Shown: in pieces, positions 19,961 through 29,934 of the stretch
Numbering within the stretch: position 1 is the first letter of the stretch
Layout: the number at the start of each line of letters is the position of its first letter
Assembly: GCA_027486765.1 (NCBI GenBank)
Contig: JAIXOO010000235.1
Coordinates: 1 to 64,000 of the forward strand
Direction: 5' to 3'
From: Saprospiraceae bacterium
Lineage (GTDB): Bacteria; Bacteroidota; Bacteroidia; Chitinophagales; Saprospiraceae
DNA: 64,000 nucleotides
Notes under the pieces: model-generated
What the model was told of the DNA's origin: nothing
Databases searched by the model: none
What the model saw: only the letters and a program-made list of their open reading frames with translations
Made by a program: the position numbers and the translations under genes

Positions 19961-20206
19961 AACTGCTCAATTTTTCTTATATCGTACCAGGTCAATAATG
20001 TTACCATAGATAAAGCCAAAATTTAAGTTTAGGTTCGAAAAAAAAGAAAAAATACACAATGGATTGATTTTCAAATATTTAAAATTTCAATGTTAAGCTG
20101 AAATTAATTTTGTGTGAATTTTTTTGGATTTTAAAAGTAACAAAAGGATACAACTGCAATATGCTCTCGAAAAATGGATTTGTTGATCATTTAACGCTTC
20201 AAAGGT

Positions 20207-21391
20207 ATGAAAATTCTAGTCGCACCATCCGGGTTTAAAGAGAGCATGATGGCTGATAAAGTCGCCGAGTGTATTGAGCGTGGCATCCGCCGCATTGTAC
20301 CAGAAGCAGAGGTGCTCAAGATGCCCATTGTTGATGGAGGTGAAGGATTTACAAAAATATTGGTTGATGTGACCAAAGGCACCCTGCATCATGTAGTGAC
20401 AATGGGGCCGGTAGGTCAACCTGTCGAGTCGTTTTTTGGATTTTTGGGTGGCGAACCCGTCAAAACTGCTATCATTGAAATGGCCGCTACTGCGGGTTTG
20501 TCACTCATCCCACCTCAACAGCGCAATCCCATGCACACCACAACCTATGGCCTCGGCGAGTTGATCAAACACGCCTTGGATGCCGGAGCACAACGGATTT
20601 TGATCGGTTGTGGGGATAGTGGTACCAATGATGGTGGTGCCGGCATGGTACAAGCTTTGGGTGCGAAATTATTGAACAAAAAAGGAGAACAAATTGCCCT
20701 CGGTGCACAAGGATTACTGGACTTACACCTCATTGATCTTCAGGGTTTAGACCCTCGGTTAAAAGAAGTACAAATTGATGCGGCTTGTAATCCACATGTA
20801 CGATTGTGCGGCAAGCAAGGCGTGGCAAGGGTATTTGGGCCACAAAAAGGAGCAACTCCAACTCAGGTTGAGCAGATGGATCAGGCCCTTAGCCATTGGG
20901 GCGAACAAATTCAGGAACAAACCGGAATCAACGTCATCAGTGTGCCAGGTACAGGAGCTTCAGGAGGCTTAGGTGCGGGGTTAATGGCCTTTCTTGGAGC
21001 GCCTTTGCACCCTCGCTACGATATCATCATGCAATACCAGCACTTGGATGAAATGCTCAAAGGGGTGGATTTGGTTGTCACGGCTGAAGGTGCCATCGAT
21101 TTTCAGACGCATCAGGGCAAAGTGCCCGTGGAGGTAGCTCGCCAGGCAAAATTGAGGGGGATTCCAGTAGTGGCGTTGGCGGGCACGATAGGGAAAGGTG
21201 CCCGTGAAAATTACGATTTCGGGATAGATTCCTACATTAGTATCCTCAAGAAGCCTTGTTCGCTGGAAACCGCAATAGAAGATAGCCCCAAATTAATCGC
21301 TTCGGCAGCCGAGCGACTCATGCGTTTCATTTTAGTAGGCATGAACCTTTCGAAACGAATTAACCTGCAAGCCCCCTTGGCGGCTGCGTAA
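20207..21391 (+). CDS. glxK: glycerate kinase
   Basis: MKILVAPSGFKESMMADKVAECIERGIRR...PIVDGGEGF...GCGDSGTNDGGAGMVQALGAKLL. Confidence 0.92.
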   Translation: MKILVAPSGFKESMMADKVAECIERGIRRIVPEAEVLKMPIVDGGEGFTKILVDVTKGTLHHVVTMGPVGQPVESFFGFLGGEPVKTAIIEMAATAGLSLIPPQQRNPMHTTTYGLGELIKHALDAGAQRILIGCGDSGTNDGGAGMVQALGAKLLNKKGEQIALGAQGLLDLHLIDLQGLDPRLKEVQIDAACNPHVRLCGKQGVARVFGPQKGATPTQVEQMDQALSHWGEQIQEQTGINVISVPGTGASGGLGAGLMAFLGAPLHPRYDIIMQYQHLDEMLKGVDLVVTAEGAIDFQTHQGKVPVEVARQAKLRGIPVVALAGTIGKGARENYDFGIDSYISILKKPCSLETAIEDSPKLIASAAERLMRFILVGMNLSKRINLQAPLAAA

Positions 21392-21412
21392 CCATTTTGA
21401 ACAATCGTTATT

Positions 21413-22807
21413 ATGTCCAATCTTTTGAACAAGAAACTACTGTTGACTGGCTCGCTCTTGGGGAGTATTTTGGTCTTGATTTTATTCGCTACACCAGGCC
21501 TGAGCCCAATGGGAAAAACTGCACTTTTCATTTTTGGAACCTCCATAGTGTTATGGACTACTACCAAAATAGATGCCAACCTGGTCGCTTTATTGGGTGC
21601 CTTTGCGATGGCAATTACCGGGCTAAATACTGCGGAAAAACCATTATTGAGTGCACTAGGCGACCCTTTCATCATCCTGCTGATTGCAGGATTTATGCTA
21701 GGCGAAGCCTGGCAAGTATCGGGTTTGTCCACTCGCATTGCCAAGGGATTTGCACGCTACTCAAGCAATGTGGCGGGGATGTTTTATATGCTTACTACGG
21801 CATTGTTGATTTTGTCCTTTATTATTCCCTCTACTTCCGCCAGAGCAGCAGTGATGGCACCAGTTTACCTGAGTATTGCGGCAGCGACAGACAACCGCAA
21901 CATCCGAAGAGCCTTAGCACTCCTTTTTCCTAGTATCATTGTGCTCTCTTGCATCACTTCTTATTTAGGAGCAGGCGCCAATCTGATCACTGCCGATTTG
22001 ATCCAACGCTTTTATGGAACAAAAATCTCCTATACGGCTTGGCTTTTGCTGGGGGGCCCAATTGGGGTACTGAGTTGTTTCAGCACAACGTGGATACTGT
22101 TGCGCGTTTTTTTATCGCCTGAAGAGCGAAGAACCAGTCTAAAAATCACCCCTGAACCAGACGCTGGAGTGGAAAAAAAAGACGAGCCGTCCCTTCAACT
22201 TAAAACTGTGCTGGTTTCTTTCACCCTGATTGGACTATGGATGACTGAAATTTGGCATGGCATCGATCCCGGCCTAATCGCAATGGGTGGCGCCATTTAT
22301 TTGTGTCTGCCTAATTTTGGGGTGCTGAATTTTAAAACGGCCCTCAAAAAAATTGAATGGCCATTGATTGTATTTATGGCTGCAACCATTGAGATCAGTA
22401 ATGGTTTATTGAACAGTGGTTCGATTGACTACCTCATGGGAGGGGTGTCGGCTTCAATCAAACAGTTACCGGCTACGGGAGTTTTAGTGGCAATTATTGG
22501 CGTTTCTTTGCTTTCTCATTTGCTGATCAACTCTCGTACCGCTCGGGTTACTGTTTTGCTGCCACTTTTGCTACCGATGGCTGTAGCAGTAGGACAATCA
22601 GGAGCTTTGCTGGCATTCATCGCCAATGCCGCTATGGGTTACTGTCTGACTTTGACGATTAGTGCAAAACCAGTCGCGCTGTTCAGCACCATTGATGAAG
22701 ATTCTTACTCTTCGCGGGATCTCTTGCGATTGAGTGGGTACCTACTGCCACTGCATCTCGTGCTGTTGATCGGAACTTATTACGCTTACGCTGCTTTAGG
22801 TTGGTAG
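21413..22807 (+). CDS. SLC13/DASS-type anion transporter
   Basis: Multi-TM; GDPFIILLIAGFMLGEAWQVSGLSTRIA and C-terminal SRTARVTVLLPLLLPMAVAVG. Confidence 0.78.
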   Translation: MSNLLNKKLLLTGSLLGSILVLILFATPGLSPMGKTALFIFGTSIVLWTTTKIDANLVALLGAFAMAITGLNTAEKPLLSALGDPFIILLIAGFMLGEAWQVSGLSTRIAKGFARYSSNVAGMFYMLTTALLILSFIIPSTSARAAVMAPVYLSIAAATDNRNIRRALALLFPSIIVLSCITSYLGAGANLITADLIQRFYGTKISYTAWLLLGGPIGVLSCFSTTWILLRVFLSPEERRTSLKITPEPDAGVEKKDEPSLQLKTVLVSFTLIGLWMTEIWHGIDPGLIAMGGAIYLCLPNFGVLNFKTALKKIEWPLIVFMAATIEISNGLLNSGSIDYLMGGVSASIKQLPATGVLVAIIGVSLLSHLLINSRTARVTVLLPLLLPMAVAVGQSGALLAFIANAAMGYCLTLTISAKPVALFSTIDEDSYSSRDLLRLSGYLLPLHLVLLIGTYYAYAALGW

Positions 22808-22863
22808 TATTGTAATATTTTCAAAAATCATACGTAACATTTTTTGCTTCGTACGATATTTTA

Positions 22864-22904
22864 GGGGCGACAAAAAACAAGTGATCATTTTGCCCCACTA
22901 CTTA
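22864..22904 (+). repeat. GGGGC/GCCCCACTACTAA palindromic element, short copy 1
   Basis: GGGGCGACAAAAAACAAGTGATCATTTTGCCCCACTACTTA; matches the short copy at 63153-63193. Confidence 0.85.
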
Positions 22905-22930
22905 ATGACTGTGATAAACCAAAATCCTGC

Positions 22931-23503
22931 ATGGAGTACACAACTCAGGAGTTATTGATCGGAATACAAGAGAAGGATACGGAAGTTTTTCGATACCTCT
23001 ACAAGCATTACAGCGGAATGATCGCTGGTTATGTGCGCAAGAACAGCGGATCAGAAGAAGATGCTGTAGAAATGATTCAGGTCGTTATGCTCGAGCTTTG
23101 GATGGCGGTACAAAACGGACGGTACAATGAAGAAGGTAAACTGGCAAATTACATTTACCAACTTACCTCAAACACCTGGCGCGATGAGTTGCGCAAGCGG
23201 AAGAAACGTTCTTCTGAGGCCTTATCTGATGGAGAACTACAGCTAAAGGATGAAAGTGAGCTTGATTTGGTTCATGCCATTGTCAAAGACCGGCAGCTCA
23301 ATGCCATTCACGAGGCAATGGGCCAACTCGGCGAAGTTTGTCGCGACATCATCCAGATGTACCACTTGCAAAAGATCAAGCTTCAGGAAATCGCCGAACG
23401 CCTGGAATACGATTACGACAATTTGCGCAAGCGCATTTTTGATTGTCGAAAAAAATTAAAACAACTGACTGAAGGCATCTTGGCAAAAGATACTCAGGAA
23501 TAA
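22931..23503 (+). CDS. RNA polymerase ECF-type sigma factor
   Basis: Sigma region 2 (FRYLYKHYSGMIAGYVRKNSGSEEDAVEMIQVVMLELW) and region 4 (KIKLQEIAERLEYDYDNLRKRIFDCRKKLKQL). Confidence 0.88.
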   Translation: MEYTTQELLIGIQEKDTEVFRYLYKHYSGMIAGYVRKNSGSEEDAVEMIQVVMLELWMAVQNGRYNEEGKLANYIYQLTSNTWRDELRKRKKRSSEALSDGELQLKDESELDLVHAIVKDRQLNAIHEAMGQLGEVCRDIIQMYHLQKIKLQEIAERLEYDYDNLRKRIFDCRKKLKQLTEGILAKDTQE

Positions 23504-23514
23504 ACAGCACTACA

Positions 23515-24282
23515 ATGGAGCAGATGGAATGGCAAGAAAAACTCCGCGCCTTGAGTGCCGGAGAACTTACCCCGGATGAAGCGGCCAGTGTCCTTCGTGA
23601 AGCAGCCGAATCGGAAACAAAGCAGGCAGAATTGCAGTTTAGTCAAAAGCTGACCACGGTTTTGAAAGAACGTGACCTATTTGAAGTGAAGGGAATTGTA
23701 GCCGGGCTGATCTTGGAAGAAGGTTTGCCCGCTGCGGAACCCAGCTCCTGGCTGGGTAAATTGGGACTGAATTGGATCTTGGGCCTCTCCTTATTCCTTT
23801 TGCTTGGTACTGGAGTGTTTTTTGTCGGAAAAAGGATGGCTTGGTGGGCCATTGATCCTCAAGCTTTGGCGCAGCAATACCTTCAGCCCATGGAAAACGT
23901 GATTTACCTGGAGGACAATGAAGCGCCCGCCATCGAAGATCTACGCCAGGGGATGGCCGCGTATGATCAACAAAATTACCGGAAAGCCGCCCAGTATTTG
24001 ACGAGCTATTACGCTCAGGTACAAGACGGCAACGCTGGTCTGTTCCTGGCGATCAGCCACCTGATGGAAGGCGAAACGGATCAGGCGACGCCAATCCTGC
24101 TGAACGGCCTCCAAAAAACCGGTCCCATTCAGGAAGCCAGTCGCTGGTACCTGGCCCTGGCCTATTTGCAAAGAGCGGATACCCAGGCTGCCATCAACAC
24201 CCTGGAAGCCATCCCGGCCAGCAGCATTTACGGCCCCGAAGCCCAGAAATTACTTGAATCCCTTACGGGCGAAAAAAAATAA
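23515..24282 (+). CDS. membrane-anchored TPR-like protein, probable sigma partner
   Basis: Central TM (WILGLSLFLLLGTGVFFVGKRM) then TPR-like helices; 11 bp after the sigma gene. Confidence 0.65.
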   Translation: MEQMEWQEKLRALSAGELTPDEAASVLREAAESETKQAELQFSQKLTTVLKERDLFEVKGIVAGLILEEGLPAAEPSSWLGKLGLNWILGLSLFLLLGTGVFFVGKRMAWWAIDPQALAQQYLQPMENVIYLEDNEAPAIEDLRQGMAAYDQQNYRKAAQYLTSYYAQVQDGNAGLFLAISHLMEGETDQATPILLNGLQKTGPIQEASRWYLALAYLQRADTQAAINTLEAIPASSIYGPEAQKLLESLTGEKK

Positions 24283-24386
24283 ATGTTCATTTTGCCAAAG
24301 GATTAGATAAGTAAACGATTCATTTCAAGTGCCTTATCTAATCCTTTGGCTCGGAAAAATGAACGTTTATTTTTGCCCACTACTAA
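24267..24386 (+). repeat. GGGGC palindromic element, long copy 2
   Basis: Inner stem CCAAAGGATTAGATAAG / CTTATCTAATCCTTTGG; near-identical to the reverse complement of 39420-39542; overlaps the last codons of the upstream CDS. Confidence 0.92.
24345..24375 (+). promoter_or_regulatory. Bacteroidota-type promoter inside the repeat, facing the C1 peptidase gene
   Basis: TTTG (24345-24348), 19-bp spacer, TATTTTTG (24368-24375); fits TTTG-N19-21-TAnnTTTG. Confidence 0.65.
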
Positions 24387-24387
24387 A

Positions 24388-25893
24388 ATGAGCGATATGA
24401 AGCGCAGTTTACTGTTGTGGATGATTTTTTGGATGATTGGAATGGCCTCCCAAAGTGTGGCCCAAAATAGCGGGCTCCTCTGTTCGGAAAACAAATACCG
24501 AAGCATCCCCGTGTTGCCTTCTTACAGCGGCCTCAAGTACAATGAGGTGCCCTTGCGGGTCAGTTTGCGCCAATACTGCCCAGTGCCCGGCGACCAACAA
24601 CGTATGGGCTCCTGCGTAGGCTGGGCAGTAGGCTACGGCGCGCTCACCCTCATGCGGGCACAACGCCTGGGGCTGAACGACCCTTCCAAAATCACCCAAA
24701 TGGCCAATTCTGCCGCTTTTGTGTACAACCAAATCCGCTTGCAGTCCGACGATTGCAGCGCTGGGGCCTACATTGAAGACGCCCTGGCCTTGCTTAAAAC
24801 CAAAGGTGATTGCCTGGAAAATACGTTCAATTACAAAAAAATGGATTGCACTACAAACCCGGGCACCACCCCTGCCAACGAGGCTTTGCAATACCGCATT
24901 CAGGATTTTGCCGCAGTTTTTAACACCCAGGAAGAGCCCAAAAGTAAGATTTCCAAGGCATGTAAGGTCCTGGCCACTCAAACTCCTCTGGTCGTCGGCA
25001 TTGCCGTAACCACCGATTTTTGGGAAATCAAACCGGGTACCCAGCTTTGGGATCCGGCAGAAGACGCCCCCAGCAGCAGCCATCACGCTCTGGTTTTGGT
25101 GGGTTACGACAACGTCGAGAAACAATTTGAGTTCATGAACAGCTTTGGTGCTTCCTGGGGTCGCAATGGTTTCATTCGGATGAAGTACGACGATTTTGCC
25201 CGCTTGTGCAAATACGCCTACGTGCTGCTCCCCGAAGATCGGGCGGAATCGCTGGCACAGTTGCAACCCAATGTCCAAGAGACACCGAGTGCAAAAACCG
25301 AATTTTCCCTGAGTGGCACTTTCGCCTTCCGCAAACCCAGTGGTTACCTCAGCACCAGCGATGGGCAGGAAATCCCCTATTACGAAGAAGTCGCCACGCG
25401 TTGGAACACCGCAGCCGGGCTTTACGAAACGCAACAGGCCAGTTTTGAAGTAGGGGATGTCTTTCAATTGGTCGCCCGCGAGATTCCCCGGGGGCGTTAT
25501 GCCTATGTGTTCAGCCAAAGCCCGGGCAGCAAGGTCAATTTTCATTTCCCCAAAATGAACAACCAGGTAGCCACCGCAGGATTTGTTTTGGAAAAAACGG
25601 CGGAAATTGTCATTCCCAGCGAAGAATCCGTGTTGCAACTGCCGCTGCCAGGCGAAGACTTTTTGTGCATCATCTACAGTCATAGCCCCATTGCGGACAT
25701 CAGCCGCCGGGTTGAACAACTAGAAAAAAGTTCGGGCGAATTTGCCGAGCGAATCCAAAAAGTATTTGCCGACATCGCCATCCCGGCCACACAAGTGCGC
25801 TACAATGCCGATAAAATGGTCTTCAGTGCCCGACCCGACCCGGCAACGGGAAAAATCGCCGTACCTCTGATTTTAAAAGTGCTTGCACAATAG
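24388..25893 (+). CDS. papain-like (C1 family) peptidase
   Basis: Signal peptide; catalytic motifs QQRMGSCVGWAVGYGALT, SSSHHALVLVGYD, FEFMNSFGASWGRNGFIRM. Confidence 0.9.
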   Translation: MSDMKRSLLLWMIFWMIGMASQSVAQNSGLLCSENKYRSIPVLPSYSGLKYNEVPLRVSLRQYCPVPGDQQRMGSCVGWAVGYGALTLMRAQRLGLNDPSKITQMANSAAFVYNQIRLQSDDCSAGAYIEDALALLKTKGDCLENTFNYKKMDCTTNPGTTPANEALQYRIQDFAAVFNTQEEPKSKISKACKVLATQTPLVVGIAVTTDFWEIKPGTQLWDPAEDAPSSSHHALVLVGYDNVEKQFEFMNSFGASWGRNGFIRMKYDDFARLCKYAYVLLPEDRAESLAQLQPNVQETPSAKTEFSLSGTFAFRKPSGYLSTSDGQEIPYYEEVATRWNTAAGLYETQQASFEVGDVFQLVAREIPRGRYAYVFSQSPGSKVNFHFPKMNNQVATAGFVLEKTAEIVIPSEESVLQLPLPGEDFLCIIYSHSPIADISRRVEQLEKSSGEFAERIQKVFADIAIPATQVRYNADKMVFSARPDPATGKIAVPLILKVLAQ

Positions 25894-25916
25894 TCCCTAA
25901 ATAAAACCCATTCGCC

Positions 25917-28900
25917 GTGAAATCTTTTTCCTATACCCTTGCCCTGTTTTTATACTTATTTCTGCCCCTCTGTTTGTCAGCTCAGCAATTGGAGGACGAG
26001 CCCCTCATCGAGCACCTTTACGGCCGTTCTGGACAAGATCGCCTGGTTGCTATGGTTGAAAACTGGGAAGGAACCATCGCCGCGGTAGGGCAAACCAATC
26101 AGAGCAATGGTGCCGCAAAGGGCAGCAACATCTACCTCATCTTGTTGGATGAAAAGCTGAAACCAACCGCTGAGGTTTACATTGGCCGCAACGGGGACGA
26201 TGCCGCCCGCCGCATCCGCCAGGACCTGGATGGCCGCTACCTTATCGTAGGGCATTCTGAAACCCCGGCAGACCGCGACCGACAAAGGGACAAGTATTTT
26301 GGAAAAAAAGACGGCTGGCTGTTGGTAATAAACGAAGCAGGTAAAACCGAAGCGGAACTGATTTTAGGCAGCAAAGAAAACGATGTGTTCATTGAGGTTT
26401 TGCCCTTGCCGAATGGCGATAAAATAATCGTTGGCAACTCCGGCGAGCAAGCCTGGGTCTTGCGCATCAACGCCCAACTAAAGGTCTTGTGGCAAAAAAA
26501 GGTACAGTACCACGGTTTGCCTACCCAGGCCTTGGGTGCCACCTTGGGTGGAGCAGAACAAGTTTTTATCTCTGGCTACGCCGAAGAAGAATCCAGCCGC
26601 AAAATGTGGCTCGCCGCTTTTGATGGCAAAGGAAGCCAATCCTGGGGTAAAATTTTTCCCGCTGCCGAAGCCACCGAGGGCGCCAACATCATTCGCATCA
26701 ATGAACAATCTTTGGCGGTTACCGGATATGTCAACACCCCGGATCACCGGGAGGAAGGGTTCTTCTGCCGCATCGACCTCAATGGCAATGTGCAGGCTTA
26801 CAAAACCATCGGCGGGCGGGAAGACGACCGTTTGAGCAACCTATGTTTGTTGTACAATGGTGAAATCGCGCTGATTGGCCATAGTCAGTCCTTCGCACGG
26901 GGCAGCCGTCGCCCCACGGTGTGGGCAGTACGGGTCGATCAAGACGGTTTTTTGCAGGAAGAAGCTTATTACGGCAGCAAATTATCCGACGAGGGCTGCG
27001 CCATTCTGCAAAGGGGCGACGGTAGCCTGGTTGCATTGGGTGCTTCCAATCAGCAGATTTTAAAAGGGGCCCAAGGCTGGGTGGCCCAAATTGGCGAGAA
27101 GCTCGATTTGAAGCCTAACGCAGTCTCTTGGAATTACAAAGCAGGTCAACTGTATTACCCCAACGGACAATACCTGAGCCCCAATGAACGCTCTTTTTTG
27201 GCCGTCCACATCGATGCGCCACCAGGCAAGGGCTTGACCCATTTGCGGGCAAAACTCAGTTATGCTAAAAACGATTCAACCGTTACCCGAACCATCAAGT
27301 TGCCTTCCATGGCACCCGGACAAAACGAAGACCTGCACATACCGCTAGCATTGGCCATCTCCAGCGACCTTCAGGGTGAAATCCCCCTGGAGGTACAGTT
27401 GTTTCAGGGCAAACAAAAAATGGGCAGTTCCACCCGGATTCCCCTGCGGCTGGGACGTTTGAGCAAACCTCAATTGGAGCTCAGCGCAAATACTTTCCCC
27501 ACGCAGGTAGAACGAGGAACTTTACTACGGAATTCCTTCACGCTGCGCAACAAAGGGCAAGGCACAGCCCGTGCCGTAAGCCTGGAGCTGCACGGATCCA
27601 AGGGTTTACAAATCCCGAAAGCCATCAACATAGGCGACCTGGCACCCGGTGAATACCGCACCTACGAATTGCCTTTTGGAGTGCCCGCCAATTTTACGGA
27701 AGACAGCGTCTGGATTCGGGGCCGGGTGGCGGACTTGATGCTTGAACATACCCAGGTCGTGGATTGGCATTTGCCGCTGGCCGCTGCATCTGCCAATCCA
27801 CCTGCCAAAGAGAGTTTGCAAAAAGACTACCTGACTGCCGTGTGGCTGCACCCCAATCCAGATCATTACGAAGGGCGCGGGATTGTTTGGGGGGAAAATG
27901 AAATCTACGTACAAGTCAAAGCGGTATCCAACAAAACCCTGGACAAGCCTAATTTTTGCCTCGAAATCAATGGTAAACCTTGCGTTTCGGGGACAAAAAT
28001 GGACGAAGTAAGCATCAAGGGAACGGCATACAGCCGCACCTATACCCAGCGGGTGAAACTGAGCGAAGGCACTACGACCATCCGCACTAAAATGCAAAAC
28101 GAGGCGGGCAAGATAGAAACCGACCCCATTCAAATCATCTATTCGCCAAGCAAACCCAACTTACACCTGATTTCGATTGGCGTGCCTGCGGTCGATTTGA
28201 AATACACCCACCGCGATGCCCGTGATTTTGCACGGGTCATGCTGCAATCCAATGGACAACTGAACCAGCAGTTTCAAAGTGTTTTTGTCGATACCTTGAT
28301 TCAGGAAAAAACCACCGCCAAAACCGAAATCCTCAAAACCCTGCGGCGCTTGCAATACCGCTTTGCCGACCGCCAAATCGGGCCGCAAGACCTGATTTTG
28401 GTCTTCATTTCTTCCCATGGCATCAACACCCCACAGGGGGTATTTCACATTGCGGCCAGCGATTACGATGGCCCATTTTTGCAGGAGACCAGCCTGGACT
28501 TTGAAAAAGAAATCATCAACTACCTGGCCAGCATCAGTTGCCGGAAATTGTTCCTGATCGACGCCTGCCATAGTGGGGCGGGGAGTGAAGAGTATGCCAG
28601 CTCTCAACTGAGCGGGGAACGGATGAATCAATTGACCAGCGGGCAAAAGGGCTTGAGCTTGATGATGTCTTGCCGGGCCAACGAATACAGTTACGAAGAT
28701 GACCAGTGGCAAAATGGCGCATTCACGCAGGCCATGTTGCACACCATTGAACAGTTTACCCGCCGCGTACCCGGCATTGACCTGAATCAGGATGGGGCAC
28801 TCGACATCAAGGAGCTGTATACCCACTTGGAAAAAGAAGTCCCCAAACTGGTGCAAAACAAACGCCCCAAGCCCCAAACAAGCCAACAACCCCTCCTGGT

Positions 28901-28955
28901 CAGCGATCCGCTCAGTTCGCCAGTTGTATTGTTTCAATTGCCCAAAAACAAATAA
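25917..28955 (+). CDS. secreted caspase-family (C14) protease with N-terminal beta-propeller and Ig-like domains
   Basis: GTG start with signal peptide; catalytic His in LILVFISSHGI and Cys in KLFLIDACHSGAGSEEY; EF-hand-like DLNQDGALDIKE. Confidence 0.9.
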   Translation: MKSFSYTLALFLYLFLPLCLSAQQLEDEPLIEHLYGRSGQDRLVAMVENWEGTIAAVGQTNQSNGAAKGSNIYLILLDEKLKPTAEVYIGRNGDDAARRIRQDLDGRYLIVGHSETPADRDRQRDKYFGKKDGWLLVINEAGKTEAELILGSKENDVFIEVLPLPNGDKIIVGNSGEQAWVLRINAQLKVLWQKKVQYHGLPTQALGATLGGAEQVFISGYAEEESSRKMWLAAFDGKGSQSWGKIFPAAEATEGANIIRINEQSLAVTGYVNTPDHREEGFFCRIDLNGNVQAYKTIGGREDDRLSNLCLLYNGEIALIGHSQSFARGSRRPTVWAVRVDQDGFLQEEAYYGSKLSDEGCAILQRGDGSLVALGASNQQILKGAQGWVAQIGEKLDLKPNAVSWNYKAGQLYYPNGQYLSPNERSFLAVHIDAPPGKGLTHLRAKLSYAKNDSTVTRTIKLPSMAPGQNEDLHIPLALAISSDLQGEIPLEVQLFQGKQKMGSSTRIPLRLGRLSKPQLELSANTFPTQVERGTLLRNSFTLRNKGQGTARAVSLELHGSKGLQIPKAINIGDLAPGEYRTYELPFGVPANFTEDSVWIRGRVADLMLEHTQVVDWHLPLAAASANPPAKESLQKDYLTAVWLHPNPDHYEGRGIVWGENEIYVQVKAVSNKTLDKPNFCLEINGKPCVSGTKMDEVSIKGTAYSRTYTQRVKLSEGTTTIRTKMQNEAGKIETDPIQIIYSPSKPNLHLISIGVPAVDLKYTHRDARDFARVMLQSNGQLNQQFQSVFVDTLIQEKTTAKTEILKTLRRLQYRFADRQIGPQDLILVFISSHGINTPQGVFHIAASDYDGPFLQETSLDFEKEIINYLASISCRKLFLIDACHSGAGSEEYASSQLSGERMNQLTSGQKGLSLMMSCRANEYSYEDDQWQNGAFTQAMLHTIEQFTRRVPGIDLNQDGALDIKELYTHLEKEVPKLVQNKRPKPQTSQQPLLVSDPLSSPVVLFQLPKNK

Positions 28956-28956
28956 C

Positions 28957-29922
28957 ATGCTGCGCATAACCTTTAGTTTTATTACTTGCCTAATGTTGTC
29001 GATGCCCCTCTGTGCGCAACAGTTGCCCTATTTCACCCAATTCCGGCAGCACCAACCGCTGCTGAATCCCGCTTCGATCAACAGCGATTTTTTCCTCTAC
29101 GAATACAATGTATCGCTGGCTACGAGCTACCGCATGCAATGGATCAGCCACCCCGAAACGCCCCGCACTTTGCAGGCTACGGGGGAGTTCATCAGCGATT
29201 TTGGTGGGGCGTTTGAGTTGGTCACCGGGCTTTCAGTCTTGCAAGACCGCACCGGGCCATTTGGCTCAAGTGCCATACAGGGGCGCATCGGCAGCATTTT
29301 CACCAATGATCCTTATTTCGGCGGGCTTTCGGTAGGGCTGAGTATTGGCATGGTCAATCACCGCGTCAGTTCCAATCGGATTACCTGGAAAGATCTCGGG
29401 GATCCGCTGGCACCCGACATCGATTTTTCGGTGAATCAGCCCGAAGTTGGTTTGGGGGTGTTTTATTACCGCCGCATGGAAGGTGCGCTGGATGGCGACA
29501 ACATTTACCTGGGGCTGTCGGCACCGCAGTTGTTGCATGGCAATTCCCTGGTACCTGTTGGCGAAGATTTTATCCCTCTGCGGCGCGTAGCGCATTATTA
29601 CGCCACGGCGGGCTGGTACCATTTTTTCAACCAGGAAGCTTTTTTGGAAACCTCCATGTGGGCCAAATACACCCCGGGAGCACCCTTCAACTTGGATATT
29701 TATGGCCGTTTTCAGCCTGCTCGCCCCCTGTGGTTTGGGGCAGGGTTTGGCATCAATGGTCTGGCACACCTGGAGGCGGGCTTCAATGTACCGGGGCTTT
29801 TGTTTGAAGATGCCAACCTCAAGATCGGCTATGGTTTTGACTACAATATTTCCGCCTTTGATTTGCCGCTCGGCGCTTCACACGAGCTGCATTTGACCAT
29901 CCTCTTTGACACTTACCGCTAA
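28957..29922 (+). CDS. type IX secretion system PorP/SprF family membrane protein
   Basis: LPYFTQFRQHQPLLNPASINSDFFLYEYNVSLATSYRMQW...GLSIGMVNHRV; typical PorP/SprF layout. Confidence 0.9.
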   Translation: MLRITFSFITCLMLSMPLCAQQLPYFTQFRQHQPLLNPASINSDFFLYEYNVSLATSYRMQWISHPETPRTLQATGEFISDFGGAFELVTGLSVLQDRTGPFGSSAIQGRIGSIFTNDPYFGGLSVGLSIGMVNHRVSSNRITWKDLGDPLAPDIDFSVNQPEVGLGVFYYRRMEGALDGDNIYLGLSAPQLLHGNSLVPVGEDFIPLRRVAHYYATAGWYHFFNQEAFLETSMWAKYTPGAPFNLDIYGRFQPARPLWFGAGFGINGLAHLEAGFNVPGLLFEDANLKIGYGFDYNISAFDLPLGASHELHLTILFDTYR

Positions 29923-29934
29923 AAATACCCTTTG

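Noticed and set aside
24267-24386. Classical IS or MITE with target-site duplication
   Set aside because: No transposase ORF in the window and no clear direct duplication flanking either long copy; kept only as a dispersed palindromic repeat.
24346-24387. N-terminal extension MARKNERLFLPTTK of the C1 peptidase
   Set aside because: It is encoded by the palindromic repeat; the signal peptide begins at MSDMKRS/MKRS.
24409-25719. 436-aa antisense ORF opposite the C1 peptidase
   Set aside because: The + strand protein has signal peptide and complete papain-type motifs; the antisense translation has no recognisable domain and reflects codon bias.
28161-28967. 268-aa antisense ORF opposite the caspase domain
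   Set aside because: It overlaps the catalytic region of a convincing caspase CDS and shows no domain signal.
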